From Methanospirillum hungatei JF-1 (lineage in GTDB: Archaea; Halobacteriota; Methanomicrobia; Methanomicrobiales; Methanospirillaceae): DNA of 64,000 nt. The notes beneath the pieces were generated by a model, which did no database searches, had not been told where the DNA came from, and saw only the letters and a list, made by a program, of their open reading frames with translations. Below, piece after piece: positions 26,485-36,307 of the stretch (its first letter is position 1; each line of letters opens with the position of its first letter). The translations under genes and the position numbers were made by a program. Location of the stretch: the NCBI RefSeq assembly GCF_000013445.1, contig NC_007796.1, forward strand, positions 1,152,936 through 1,216,935, read 5' to 3'.

Positions 26485-29379
26485 CCGGTACAGGTTTCGT
26501 GGTATTGATATCTCAAACCTGACACCTTTTCCTTCTTTCCCGGTTTCAGTAATAGAAAGTCCGGTAATTGAGAGGATCTCACGAGACAGGAATAACCCGA
26601 AACCGGTGTTTTTTCCAAACCCATGATGGAATATCTTCTTTTTATCCTTTTCAGGAATCCCGACACCATTATCTTCATATATTAAAAGAAGGGCCGAAGG
26701 AGTCTCCTCGGTAAAGAACCTGATCTGAGAGACAGTCTCTCCATGCATCAGGGAATTTGAGATAAGATTTGAGAAGACCTTTTCCAAAAGCGGGTCGGCA
26801 TATATCTCGATAGAGTTGAGATTATCATCCCAGCTCACACACTCCACCCGTCCATACTCACGGGCATTGGCAATGGTAGATCCCAGATTCTGCCACTGAG
26901 GCTCTTTGACACCAACATCCTGGTATTCCTTGGTAAACACAATCTGGCTTCTAATTGACTGGGTCGCTTCTACCTGTTTTGCGATAAATGGCTCGAGGTC
27001 AGGATCCTTATTCTTCTTTTTCAGAAGATCAAGGTATGCCAGTAAAATAGTAATTTGGTTCAGAACATCATGACGGGTAATAGATGAGAGCAGGTTGAGC
27101 TTTCGGTTACTCTGAACAAGGGCATCCTGAGCTATCTTCTGCTTGGTAATATCCATACACAGGAGCAGGATAGCCGGGTTATTCTGCCAGACAATCTCTG
27201 CCATACCAACTTCAAGCCACCGAAGTTCTCCGGTATTTGTTAAGGCACGAAGAGATACACCGGCATGTATCTGCTCTCCTTCACGGGCACGTTCCAGAAG
27301 GGTGGAGAATTCTTCCAGATCGTCGGGATGGATAATATCTGAAATAGTAGACTGGGTAAGGTTTTGTGAAGTATACCCAAATATTTCAGATGACTTTGGA
27401 TTTGCAAAAATAATCCTGGTATCACGAAGAACAAAAACACCTTCACCTGCATTATTGACCAACAGTCGGTACTGCTCTTCACGCTGTTTTAATGCTTCTT
27501 CAGAGGCTTTGCGGTCAGTGATGTCCCGGGCAATTGTCATCACAAGACTCTGAGTCCTAATCCGGATTGGATAGGTCATAACCTCAGCATAGAGAATCTT
27601 CCCGTCTTTCCTGCTGATATGAACCTCATCAGGACCTGTCGGCCGGCCCAGGGCATTTTTCGCAAAGAGAACAGCTGTCTTGGTGATATGCATCGACCCA
27701 ATCAGACCCATCGTGAAGATATTCCGTCCTTTCAAATCATCAGGTGTATACCCGGTAAGTTCTGTCGCAGCCCGGTTGGATTCGATAAAGGTACCTTTAA
27801 TATCGGTCAATAGATAAGCTTCAGGCGCATAATCAAAGAGGATCTTGAGACGTTCCTCATTATTTTTTACCTCCTGTTCCGCAGCTTTCCAATCGGAAAT
27901 ATCTGTGAGGACTACGGTCACCGCTCTGATCTCATCAGATTCATCATCCTTTACCGGAGTAAACCGCCGGATATAATCCTTTGAAAGCCAGTGGAACTCA
28001 TCCTGAACCTGACGCTTTGTAGAAATCACCCTTTGAAGTGCCTGGTCAAACCGCTGGTCTTCACCTGGCGGGAGCATGACCCGCATACGTTTTTCAAGAT
28101 ACTTATCAGCAATATCCCCAAGTTTGTTCCGGTGATATGAGTTCATAAAGAGGTAACAGCCTTCACGATCAACCATGAAGATTGAATCACCGGTTGACTC
28201 AACAACGCTCCGGTAGTTGGCCTGAGTAACCTGGAGCGTGGTAAGCGTCTTTCGCTGTTCGGTTACATCCTTAAAGGTCCAGACCCGGCCGATGATTGTC
28301 CCGCCAATACGTTGTGGGAGTGTATTGCGTTCAAATACCCGGCCATCACGAAACTCCAGAACATCAAATGCTTCTTTTTCCGGATGAGTCTTGAGGTAAT
28401 TGATCTTTTCAATAAAAGATTCGCGGTCCTCAAGCTGGTCTTCAAGATACGCCAACAGGACTTCTTCGTCCCGTTCCCCAATAACCGACTCAGGAACAAA
28501 CCACATGTCCAGGAACTTCTGATTATAATTGATGATCTTCCCAACCCGGTCAACAACAAAGATTCCATCAGACGTGGACTCAAATGTTGCTGTAACCAGT
28601 GATGCCCCCCTGGCCACCTCATCTTCAAGCCTGACGCGGTCAGTGATGTCTATTGAGACAACCGTTACCGCAAGGGTCTGCTGCGACGTCTGGTATCGGA
28701 CAGGGATAAACTTTCTATTGTAAAACCTGCCCTCTTTCTCATACTCTTCAGAAAAATAATTGTTATGCGTAATAACCTGGTTTAAGGAATGAACGAAACG
28801 CTGGGTCTCCTCTTCAGTATGGAGATCCTTGTACATCTTTGACTCATAATTTTCGCCATAAATACCAAGTCGTTTCTGATGAGGACTGTTGATGAATAGA
28901 TACCTGAAATGGCGGTCCACCATGTAGATGGAATCGTCAGTTGCTTCTACAATGGTCCTGAAATTGGTGTCTGCATAATGAAGCGCCTCTTCCCCTTGTT
29001 TCTGTCTGACGATCTGTCTGATAAATGTATTCAGCCGGAGAGTTTCCAGTTCGGTTTCATCATTCTGCAGAAAAAAATAATCAATTCCTGCTTTGACCGC
29101 TTCTTTTACCACTGCCGGCGCCTGATTTCCGGTGAAGATGGTAACCGGACTGTATTGAATTTGTTTTTTTACCTTCGCGATGAAATCCAGCCCATTTTCT
29201 TTTCCAAGATCAAAATCCCCAATGACGACATCATAATGAGCAGTCTGTAATTTATTGATGGTGTCCTTCACATCAGAGGCTGCGCTAATGGATATCTTCG
29301 CCCCGTTCTCTGTAAATAACTGGGTTATAAAGGAAAACTGCTTTGGATCTCCAATAGTCAGGATTGTGATGACAGCCAG
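26476..29379 (-). CDS. Multi-PAS sensor histidine kinase with degenerate receiver domain, CTG start
   Basis: The full product would be 967 residues: receiver-like domain (about 1-125), five PAS domains (about 130-760), a dimerisation segment with the phospho-acceptor His in ITRHDVLNQIT, and a HATPase domain with NLISNSLMHG, DNGVGIP and GFGLFLSREIL. The first canonical start (GTG at 29271) would cut off 36 residues of the receiver, removing its first beta strand. In frame upstream, no ATG, GTG or TTG occurs before a stop at 29386. A CTG at 29379 has AGGTGA 6 nt upstream and gives LAVITILTIGDPKQFSF, a proper receiver start. The receiver has lost part of the acidic pocket and the conserved Lys (FFLQND), so it may not be phosphorylated. 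Ligands are unknown. Confidence 0.85.
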   Translation of the reverse strand: MAVITILTIGDPKQFSFITQLFTENGAKISISAASDVKDTINKLQTAHYDVVIGDFDLGKENGLDFIAKVKKQIQYSPVTIFTGNQAPAVVKEAVKAGIDYFFLQNDETELETLRLNTFIRQIVRQKQGEEALHYADTNFRTIVEATDDSIYMVDRHFRYLFINSPHQKRLGIYGENYESKMYKDLHTEEETQRFVHSLNQVITHNNYFSEEYEKEGRFYNRKFIPVRYQTSQQTLAVTVVSIDITDRVRLEDEVARGASLVTATFESTSDGIFVVDRVGKIINYNQKFLDMWFVPESVIGERDEEVLLAYLEDQLEDRESFIEKINYLKTHPEKEAFDVLEFRDGRVFERNTLPQRIGGTIIGRVWTFKDVTEQRKTLTTLQVTQANYRSVVESTGDSIFMVDREGCYLFMNSYHRNKLGDIADKYLEKRMRVMLPPGEDQRFDQALQRVISTKRQVQDEFHWLSKDYIRRFTPVKDDESDEIRAVTVVLTDISDWKAAEQEVKNNEERLKILFDYAPEAYLLTDIKGTFIESNRAATELTGYTPDDLKGRNIFTMGLIGSMHITKTAVLFAKNALGRPTGPDEVHISRKDGKILYAEVMTYPIRIRTQSLVMTIARDITDRKASEEALKQREEQYRLLVNNAGEGVFVLRDTRIIFANPKSSEIFGYTSQNLTQSTISDIIHPDDLEEFSTLLERAREGEQIHAGVSLRALTNTGELRWLEVGMAEIVWQNNPAILLLCMDITKQKIAQDALVQSNRKLNLLSSITRHDVLNQITILLAYLDLLKKKNKDPDLEPFIAKQVEATQSIRSQIVFTKEYQDVGVKEPQWQNLGSTIANAREYGRVECVSWDDNLNSIEIYADPLLEKVFSNLISNSLMHGETVSQIRFFTEETPSALLLIYEDNGVGIPEKDKKKIFHHGFGKNTGFGLFLSREILSITGLSITETGKEGKGVRFEISIPRNLYRLV

Positions 29380-29481
29380 ATCAAATCACCTGAAGGTACG
29401 ATGAACAACATAAGATACTCTGCTAAATGATTAAAACCATCTGCTCCCGAAGGGGTATCCAGATACACGGGATGTAAAGCA

Positions 29482-30156
29482 TTATCTAACCGAATTTATA
29501 ATCCGTCCGAGGAGATCAAGCGCTTTCTCCTGGTTTTCCCTGACAGTTCTGATGATGGATTCATAGGTGATTTGAGCATCGCACACTCCATTGGCATAAT
29601 TGTCTACAGTGCAAATAGCTGCAAAAGGAAGTCCCAGTTCCGCGGCAACGGTCAGTTCACTTCCGATGGTCATTCCAACAATGTCTGCGAACCTCTTCAT
29701 CCATGAGATCTCAGCTTTACTCTCCAGCCTGGGTCCACGGGTTTGAATATAGGTTCCTCTCTGGATTGCCTCAGGAGAGAGTTTCATCAGAAGTGTCCGA
29801 AGATCAGCATCAAATTCAGGATTAACATGGTCGATTGTGTGATTCATAATGGTCGGAACCGGAGTCAGGCAGATAAAATCATCAGGAATAACACGGGATC
29901 CCGGAGGGATATCTTCCTGTAATGAACCGGTTGATCCAAGCGCTATGATGCGATCTGCGCCGGCAAGTTTGAGCGCAGCGATATGGGAACGATATGGAAT
30001 AATATGGGGAGCACATCGGTTCTGATGTCTGAGAAGAAGAAAAAATCCTTCACCTTTAAATAATTCACTTGTGCCATAAGGTGTATGTTGTTCAAATTTT
30101 GTAAATTCTGAGCCCTGATAGTCCAGTAATGAAGTTCCACCAATAATACCAAGCAT
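29482..30156 (-). CDS. 5'-methylthioadenosine phosphorylase-like purine nucleoside phosphorylase
   Basis: The protein belongs to the PNP/MTAP family that phosphorolyses methylthio-nucleosides. Motifs are MLGIIGGTS, TPYGTSELFKG, LLRHQNR, IALGSTGSLQ, RGPRLESKAEI, GMTIGSELTVAAELGLPFAAIC and VDNYANG. The RLESKAEI variant occurs in methylthioinosine phosphorylases of methanogens, so the true substrate may be methylthioinosine rather than methylthioadenosine. I chose the ATG at 30156; a TTG at 30168 adds four residues. Length is 224 residues. It appears to be a single-gene unit. Confidence 0.88.
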   Translation of the reverse strand: MLGIIGGTSLLDYQGSEFTKFEQHTPYGTSELFKGEGFFLLLRHQNRCAPHIIPYRSHIAALKLAGADRIIALGSTGSLQEDIPPGSRVIPDDFICLTPVPTIMNHTIDHVNPEFDADLRTLLMKLSPEAIQRGTYIQTRGPRLESKAEISWMKRFADIVGMTIGSELTVAAELGLPFAAICTVDNYANGVCDAQITYESIIRTVRENQEKALDLLGRIINSVR

Positions 30157-30257
30157 GTATGAGGTCAATCTATTGGTTGTCAGGAATCAAAATTCTTTCA
30201 GGAAGAATAACAGAGGGAACGAGTACGAAATCCATCTTTTCGAGAGAGATGGATGAG

Positions 30258-30264
30258 TATATAT
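30258..30264 (+). promoter_or_regulatory. TATA box of tRNA-Ala
   Basis: TATATAT is centred about 29 bp before the first base of the tRNA, close to the archaeal TATA-to-start distance of about 25 bp. A start near 30287 would leave a very short 5' extension. Confidence 0.6.
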
Positions 30265-30289
30265 GTGATAAGTATCAACCTAATAAGGC

Positions 30290-30361
30290 GGGCCGGTAGA
30301 TCAGTGGGAGATCGCTACCTTGGCATGGTAGAGGCCGCGGGTTCAATTCCCGCTCGGTCCA
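30290..30361 (+). tRNA. tRNA-Ala (anticodon GGC)
   Basis: The 72-nt cloverleaf can be drawn fully. The acceptor GGGCCGG pairs with TCGGTCC (two G-T pairs), followed by D stem GATC/GATC. The anticodon stem CTACC/GGTAG has loop TTGGCAT (anticodon GGC), and the T arm is GCGGG-TTCAATT-CCCGC. The discriminator is A. CCA is not encoded. There is no intron. T-runs just downstream (from about 30365) probably end transcription. Confidence 0.96.
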
Positions 30362-30459
30362 TCAGTTTTTACGTTTTTTTCTGACAAAATAATCTCCGAA
30401 GATCTGGAAAATAGTGAAAATAAAGGATGAATGATACAGGGATTACTCATCCCAAGAGA

Positions 30460-31107
30460 TCACATCTTATTTGATGATGCATACCTGCACAGGTCAGCCA
30501 GATTACAATTATCACAGGCCGGATGTCGTGCAGTACAGACTCGTCGCCCATGCAGGATGAAGAGCCCATTAATCTCTGCCCAGAATTCCTTTGGGAAAAC
30601 CCGTACCAGATCCATTTCTATCCGATCCGGGTCGCTCTCGTCGGTAAGTCCAAGGCGCATGGACACCCTTCTTACATGGGTATCAACAGCGATTCCCACC
30701 GTTTTGGAAAATGCATGATCAAGAACGATATTTGCAGTCTTCCTCCCTACTCCTGGTAACCGTACCAGATCATCCATCTCATCAGGCACCCGGCCATCAA
30801 ATTCTTTCATGACCATCTGCGATGCCGCAATGATATTCCTTGCCTTGGTGCGGAAAAATCCGGTCGGGTGGATTAGCTTCTCCACATCCTGAACGGGCGC
30901 CTCTGAAAGGGCAGCTACATCCGGATATTTCATAAAAAGTTCCCTGGTGACCATGTTTACGCACCGATCAGTAGTCTGTGCGGAAAGAATGGTAGCAATC
31001 AGAGTTTCATACGGATTTTTGAAATGCAGAAATTCATCCCTGCTGTTTAAGAGATCGTATCGTGACCGCAGACGTGAAAGAATCGTATTAGGGTCTAAAT
31101 CAGTCAT
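30460..31107 (-). CDS. nth: Endonuclease III
   Basis: This DNA glycosylase/AP lyase removes oxidised pyrimidines. It has the HhH motif LPGVGRKTANIVL with the catalytic Lys, the catalytic Asp in VDTHVRRVS, and the 4Fe-4S pattern C-x6-C-x2-C-x5-C (CTARHPACDNCNLADLC). I chose the ATG at 31107 (MTDLDPNTIL); the longer frame from 31146 would overlap the tRNA-Pro gene. Length is then 215 residues, normal. It begins 10 nt after the 3' end of tRNA-Pro on the same strand, so the two may share a transcript. Confidence 0.94.
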   Translation of the reverse strand: MTDLDPNTILSRLRSRYDLLNSRDEFLHFKNPYETLIATILSAQTTDRCVNMVTRELFMKYPDVAALSEAPVQDVEKLIHPTGFFRTKARNIIAASQMVMKEFDGRVPDEMDDLVRLPGVGRKTANIVLDHAFSKTVGIAVDTHVRRVSMRLGLTDESDPDRIEMDLVRVFPKEFWAEINGLFILHGRRVCTARHPACDNCNLADLCRYASSNKM

Positions 31108-31116
31108 AAAAGAAGA

Positions 31117-31191
31117 TGGGGTAACGCAGATTTGAACTGCGGTCAAAGCGTCCCAAACGCTCTAGGATGGACCAGGCTACCCTATTACCCC
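31117..31191 (-). tRNA. tRNA-Pro (anticodon TGG)
   Basis: The 75-nt tRNA has acceptor GGGGTAA pairing with TTACCCC and discriminator A. The anticodon arm is GAGCG-TTTGGGA-CGCTT, giving anticodon TGG, and the T arm is CCGCAG-TTCAAAT-CTGCG. CCA is not encoded and there is no intron. It lies directly upstream of nth. Confidence 0.94.
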
Positions 31192-31236
31192 GTGCGGGAC
31201 ATATGTTGAACCCGGTACCATTTATACCCTTCCTTT

Positions 31237-31947
31237 TTATTTTTTGAGTGGAAATGGATTTTTTCCATTCCTGGTAACGAGCGTTCCGACAAATCTGCCC
31301 GTTTCAAGGGTTGATTCCAGAAGAGCAGGATCACGTCCGTCCATCACCAGGAGGGGTATACCGCACCGCTCAACCATCTTCACGGCCACAATATCCATGA
31401 CCGTATTGACTCCTGCCACAGCCTGCTGACCGATGACAACATCTAAGAGTTCTGCAGGATTCATCGTCTCAAAGCGTTTTGCTGCAGGATCTTTGCGTGG
31501 ATCAGCTGAATAAATCCCATCAACCGCAGTCAGATTTATGAAAATATCTGCGCCAGTCCGCTCTGCGAGCACTGCAGCCACCGCATCTGTAGTCTGCCCG
31601 GGTGTGATACCCCCCATCACAACAATCTTCCCGGTTTCAGCAGCGCAGAGTGCTTCGGTATGACTGGTAACGACACAGGGGTAGGCAGCCTGCCCGAGTG
31701 CGCCGACGAGCAATGTCGCATTAAGCCTGGTAACCATGATTCCAAGTTCATCTGAAAACGCTTCATCCGCCTCGAAGGATCGTGCCAGAGAGATATACTG
31801 ACGGGCAGTTCCACCCCCGCCAACAACAACAAAAAGACGATTTTTCGCAGAAATTCTGGTCAAAACAGAGATATAGGGTTTGATATTCGGACGATCTATA
31901 TCAGGAAGAAGAATAGACCCGCCCAGTGAGAGCACGATAGTAGGCAT
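31237..31947 (-). CDS. pyrH: Uridylate kinase, archaeal type
   Basis: The 236-residue amino-acid-kinase-fold enzyme phosphorylates UMP to UDP. Seen are VLSLGGSIL at the N terminus, VVVGGGGTARQYI, GITPGQTTDAVAA, TAVDGIYSADPRKDP and the C-terminal GTLV. Length matches archaeal UMP kinases. It stands between tRNA-Pro and the divergent radical SAM gene. Confidence 0.95.
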   Translation of the reverse strand: MPTIVLSLGGSILLPDIDRPNIKPYISVLTRISAKNRLFVVVGGGGTARQYISLARSFEADEAFSDELGIMVTRLNATLLVGALGQAAYPCVVTSHTEALCAAETGKIVVMGGITPGQTTDAVAAVLAERTGADIFINLTAVDGIYSADPRKDPAAKRFETMNPAELLDVVIGQQAVAGVNTVMDIVAVKMVERCGIPLLVMDGRDPALLESTLETGRFVGTLVTRNGKNPFPLKK

Positions 31948-32048
31948 TCAACCTCATACGTTACCTGATCGAAAGCATATAGGTTATTCAGCACAATTAC
32001 ATCATTTATAAACCAGCCACCATCTTTCTCATACAAAACAGGGTAATC

Positions 32049-33056
32049 ATGGAAGCGCGACACTATTCCCGTGATGATGCGGGTATCATGCATTGCAATC
32101 TGTGTAATCATCATTGCAGGATTGCTGATACAAAAACTGGTATATGCGGTGTCAGGAGATCCATACGTGGCCAGCTAATCGCAGAGACCTATGGCAGGGT
32201 TTCATCTGAAGCCGTTGATCCCATCGAGAAAAAACCACTATACCATTTTCTCCCCGGAACACTCTCATATTCCCTGGGCGGAGTCGGGTGTAACTTCTCC
32301 TGCAGCCATTGCCAGAACTGGCATATCTCACACGCCAGTTTTGACAGCATCCGGCAAAAGACTCTCTCTCCTGAAGAGGGAGTAAAAAGGGCGATTGCAT
32401 CAGGATCATCATCGATATCATGGACATATAATGAGCCGACCATCTGGTTTGAGTATACCCAGGATATGGCCAGACTTGCCCACCAGCAGGGTCTGAAAAC
32501 CGTATACGTGACGAATGGATACATGACCGAAGATGCTCTGACAGATCTTGCCCCTGACCTTGATGCCTGGCGGGTAGATATCAAGGCCTTTACCGAGGAG
32601 TTCTACCATAAGGTCTGCAGGGCGCGTCTACAACCCGTTCTTGACACAGCCATACGTGCAAAAGAACTTGGGCTTCACATAGAGGTAGTCCATCTTATGA
32701 TCCCTGGCCTGAACGATTCACCGGAAGAGACCGGCCGACTAATCTCATGGGTGATTGACAATCTTGGGCAAGACACTCCCGTTCACTTTACCAGGTTTCA
32801 TCCTGATTTCCAAATGCAGGAAACACCAGCAACCCCTATCAGAACCCTCGAACGTGCTTTCCACCTCGCCAAGGAGAAAGGACTCCGGTATCCCTATCTT
32901 GGGAATGTCCCCGGACATGAATATGAACAGACATGGTGCCCCCATTGCAATAACCTCCTGATTGGGCGGTCAGGATATACAGTCGGACCAATTCATCTGC
33001 ATCATGGCAAATGCGCCCATTGTGGAAAAGAGACCGGCATCATCACATACATATGA
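32049..33056 (+). CDS. amrS: AmmeMemoRadiSam system radical SAM enzyme
   Basis: The 335-residue protein has the radical SAM cluster motif CNFSCSHC (about residue 80) in the AmrS context, preceded by an N-terminal Cys-rich part (CNLCNHHC, GICGVR) and EKKPLYHFLPG. A C-terminal zinc-ribbon-like segment (WCPHCNNLLIGR, CAHCGKETG) is present. The AmmeMemoRadiSam family has no settled reaction; its usual Memo and AMMECR1 partners are not adjacent. A TATA box (TTTATAAA, about 32011) precedes the ATG. The stop overlaps the next gene as ATGA. Confidence 0.9.
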   Translation: MEARHYSRDDAGIMHCNLCNHHCRIADTKTGICGVRRSIRGQLIAETYGRVSSEAVDPIEKKPLYHFLPGTLSYSLGGVGCNFSCSHCQNWHISHASFDSIRQKTLSPEEGVKRAIASGSSSISWTYNEPTIWFEYTQDMARLAHQQGLKTVYVTNGYMTEDALTDLAPDLDAWRVDIKAFTEEFYHKVCRARLQPVLDTAIRAKELGLHIEVVHLMIPGLNDSPEETGRLISWVIDNLGQDTPVHFTRFHPDFQMQETPATPIRTLERAFHLAKEKGLRYPYLGNVPGHEYEQTWCPHCNNLLIGRSGYTVGPIHLHHGKCAHCGKETGIITYI

Positions 33057-33529
33057 CTGGCGACCAGGAATACTCCTTTTTCTGTGATCGGATGGCAGGA
33101 TCATTATGTAAATACCTCCGTTTTATGGGATATGACTGCAGAAGCGCAAATGATCTACCACCAGGAAATCCCCGTGAAGATACTGATATCCTAAAGATCG
33201 CAGGGGAGGAGAAGAGGATTATTCTGACACAGGATGCAGAACTTGCACGACGGGGAGAAGGAAATGCTATCAGGCTTGTTTCATCAGATCTTGCTGCACA
33301 GATCAGACAACTTGTCCAGGCAGGCCTTATTCATCCGGAGATAAGACTGACAAGGTGTTCACGATGTAATGCGCTGTTACAGGAGGGAACATCTCCCGAA
33401 AAACCCAATACACCAATTCCAGAAGATATTCCACTTGTATATTGTCCAGTCTGTAACCGGCAGTACTGGGAAGGAACACATACAAAAAATATGAGAGACA
33501 ACCTGCTTCAGATGGTGAATAAAAAATAA
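33053..33529 (+). CDS. Mut7-C RNase domain protein
   Basis: The 158-residue product combines a Mut7-C PIN-like domain (FFCDRMAGSLCKYLRFMGYD, NPREDTDILKIA, RIILTQDAEL, all with conserved acids) and a C-terminal zinc ribbon (CSRCNALL and YCPVCNRQYW). The family is predicted to be ribonucleolytic. I chose the ATG at 33053, which overlaps the amrS stop (ATGA), over an earlier start at 33011 that lies inside amrS. Confidence 0.85.
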   Translation: MTGDQEYSFFCDRMAGSLCKYLRFMGYDCRSANDLPPGNPREDTDILKIAGEEKRIILTQDAELARRGEGNAIRLVSSDLAAQIRQLVQAGLIHPEIRLTRCSRCNALLQEGTSPEKPNTPIPEDIPLVYCPVCNRQYWEGTHTKNMRDNLLQMVNKK

Positions 33530-33545
33530 AAAATTGTAGCAGGAT

Positions 33546-34007
33546 TTATTTTTGTACCATAATTCCGGATTTCATTCTGATTACAAGCGACTTCTCTTCA
33601 GATTTCCCGCTGATTCCTATAATTCCGTCAATTTCATCTGCTACCGATTCCAGTTCGTCAAATATCCGGTTTGCATCCCGGCGAATCTCCCGTATTGAAT
33701 CACGAAGGCTCCTACCCCGCAGATGGATAAGACGACGGTCCCGGTAGATCATCCCTGAACGTGACAGATTTCTTAAATGATGATTTACTCTTCCCTGCGA
33801 TATCTCCAGCAGAGATCCGAGATCCTCTGAGGATATCCCGTCATTACCAGATAAATTCTCCAGTATTTTCAGAATAATCTGCGTTGACAGGTTATCGATA
33901 TCCCGACCGGATGACAGACCCAGGGTGTCGCATAACCAGTAGGTCTCTTCAATCAGGTCTTTTTTATGTGGACGGGGGAGGTTTTGGAGGATAAGCCGCT
34001 GATGCAT
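33546..34007 (-). CDS. Winged-helix transcriptional regulator divergent from groESL
   Basis: The 153-residue protein has a winged helix-turn-helix at about 45-100 (SSEDLGSLLEISQGRVNHHL, RSGMIYRDRRLIHL) and a helical C-terminal part. I do not recognise a named family. It is transcribed away from groES across a 132-bp gap that holds a perfect palindrome and a longer inverted repeat around the groES TATA box. The simplest reading is a local regulator of the chaperonin operon and of itself; this is inferred from layout only. Confidence 0.75.
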   Translation of the reverse strand: MHQRLILQNLPRPHKKDLIEETYWLCDTLGLSSGRDIDNLSTQIILKILENLSGNDGISSEDLGSLLEISQGRVNHHLRNLSRSGMIYRDRRLIHLRGRSLRDSIREIRRDANRIFDELESVADEIDGIIGISGKSEEKSLVIRMKSGIMVQK

Positions 34008-34027
34008 GGATGAGATACAATCAGGTT

Positions 34028-34106
34028 ATTGTTGATATCATATCAATATTATCGAAATGATCTTGAAGGAATTAGAAAAATATATATAGAATTTTTAATC
34101 AACAAT
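34028..34106 (+). promoter_or_regulatory. groESL promoter with operator-like repeats
   Basis: Seen: perfect 15-nt palindrome TTGATATCATATCAA (34032-34046), and a second inverted repeat with arms ATTGTTGAT (34028-34036) and ATCAACAAT (34098-34106) that bracket the TATA box TATATATA (34081-34088). The predicted start is near 34110, leaving a leader of about 30 nt with AAGGAG 7 nt before the groES ATG. The right arm sits between TATA and start, where a bound protein would block polymerase. The palindrome also lies in the promoter region of the divergent regulator. Confidence 0.6.
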
Positions 34107-34139
34107 TATGTGCATATTGCATTTCAAAGGAGTTAGCGT

Positions 34140-34412
34140 ATGGCAATTACACCAATCGGACCACGTGTCCTGATTAAACCTTATAAGCAGGAAGAGAAGA
34201 CCAAGGGAGGCATTTACATCCCTGACTCTGCCAAGGAAAAGAAGAAACAGGGAGAAGTAATCGCCGTCGGAACATTCGAAGACGGAAAAGAACTCCCCAT
34301 CAAGCCAGGAGACATTATTCTTTATGGTGGATACAGCCAGGAAGAGATTGAATTTGACAAAGAAGACTATGTTATCGTCGAGTTCAAGAATGTCGTTGCA
34401 AAACTGAACTAG
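34140..34412 (+). CDS. groES: Co-chaperonin GroES
   Basis: The 90-residue protein has the GroES pattern: IGPRVLIKPYKQEEKTKGGI with the mobile loop, PDSAKEKKKQGEVIAVG, and KPGDIILYGGYSQEEIEFD. It caps the GroEL ring during protein folding. The groEL Shine-Dalgarno (AGGTG) overlaps its TAG stop. Group I chaperonins in archaea are known from Methanosarcina-like and Methanomicrobiales genomes and come from bacteria. Confidence 0.95.
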   Translation: MAITPIGPRVLIKPYKQEEKTKGGIYIPDSAKEKKKQGEVIAVGTFEDGKELPIKPGDIILYGGYSQEEIEFDKEDYVIVEFKNVVAKLN

Positions 34413-36032
<1,620 letters not shown>

Positions 36033-36034
36033 TC

Positions 36035-36042
36035 TTTTTTTT
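36035..36042 (+). terminator. Oligo-T terminator after groEL
   Basis: Eight T residues 3 nt after the groEL stop, flanked by AATCT and AGATT that could pair. Oligo-T runs are the usual intrinsic terminators of archaeal RNA polymerase. Confidence 0.55.
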
Positions 36043-36058
36043 AGATTCTGATCACATT

Positions 36059-36277
36059 TCACATTCTGAACTTTCTTTTCTCTCGTTCCTTTGTGTTCGT
36101 AATATACATCACCCCAAAGAAGAGGGCGATACAAAAACACAGAACTGCAGCAATCACCAGTTTCCAGTCCATATCAGCAGATTCTGACGTCATGGCCATA
36201 CCAACAAATATCAGACCGATGATGCATACTCCGGTTATTTCAAAGGCATATAAAAACCGTTCACCGAGCTGGACCAT
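36059..36277 (-). CDS. Small two-helix membrane protein
   Basis: The 72-residue product has two hydrophobic helices (about residues 10-30 and 40-60) and a basic C terminus (NTKEREKRKF). I do not recognise a family. It follows the subtilase-like gene on the same strand after about 30 nt and may be co-transcribed. The overlapping plus-strand frame at 36093-36620 covers both genes and has no membrane or domain logic, so I treat it as a shadow. Confidence 0.5.
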   Translation of the reverse strand: MVQLGERFLYAFEITGVCIIGLIFVGMAMTSESADMDWKLVIAAVLCFCIALFFGVMYITNTKEREKRKFRM

Positions 36278-36307
36278 TGTGCTCTATTCTCCTGCAGATC
36301 AAATATT

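Noticed and set aside
26476-29271. Histidine kinase as a truncated pseudogene
   Set aside because: The upstream codons complete the receiver domain and a Shine-Dalgarno sits at the right distance from an in-frame CTG, so an unusual start explains it better.
31107-31146. Upstream start for nth
   Set aside because: It would run into the tRNA-Pro gene; the ATG at 31107 fits the family N terminus.
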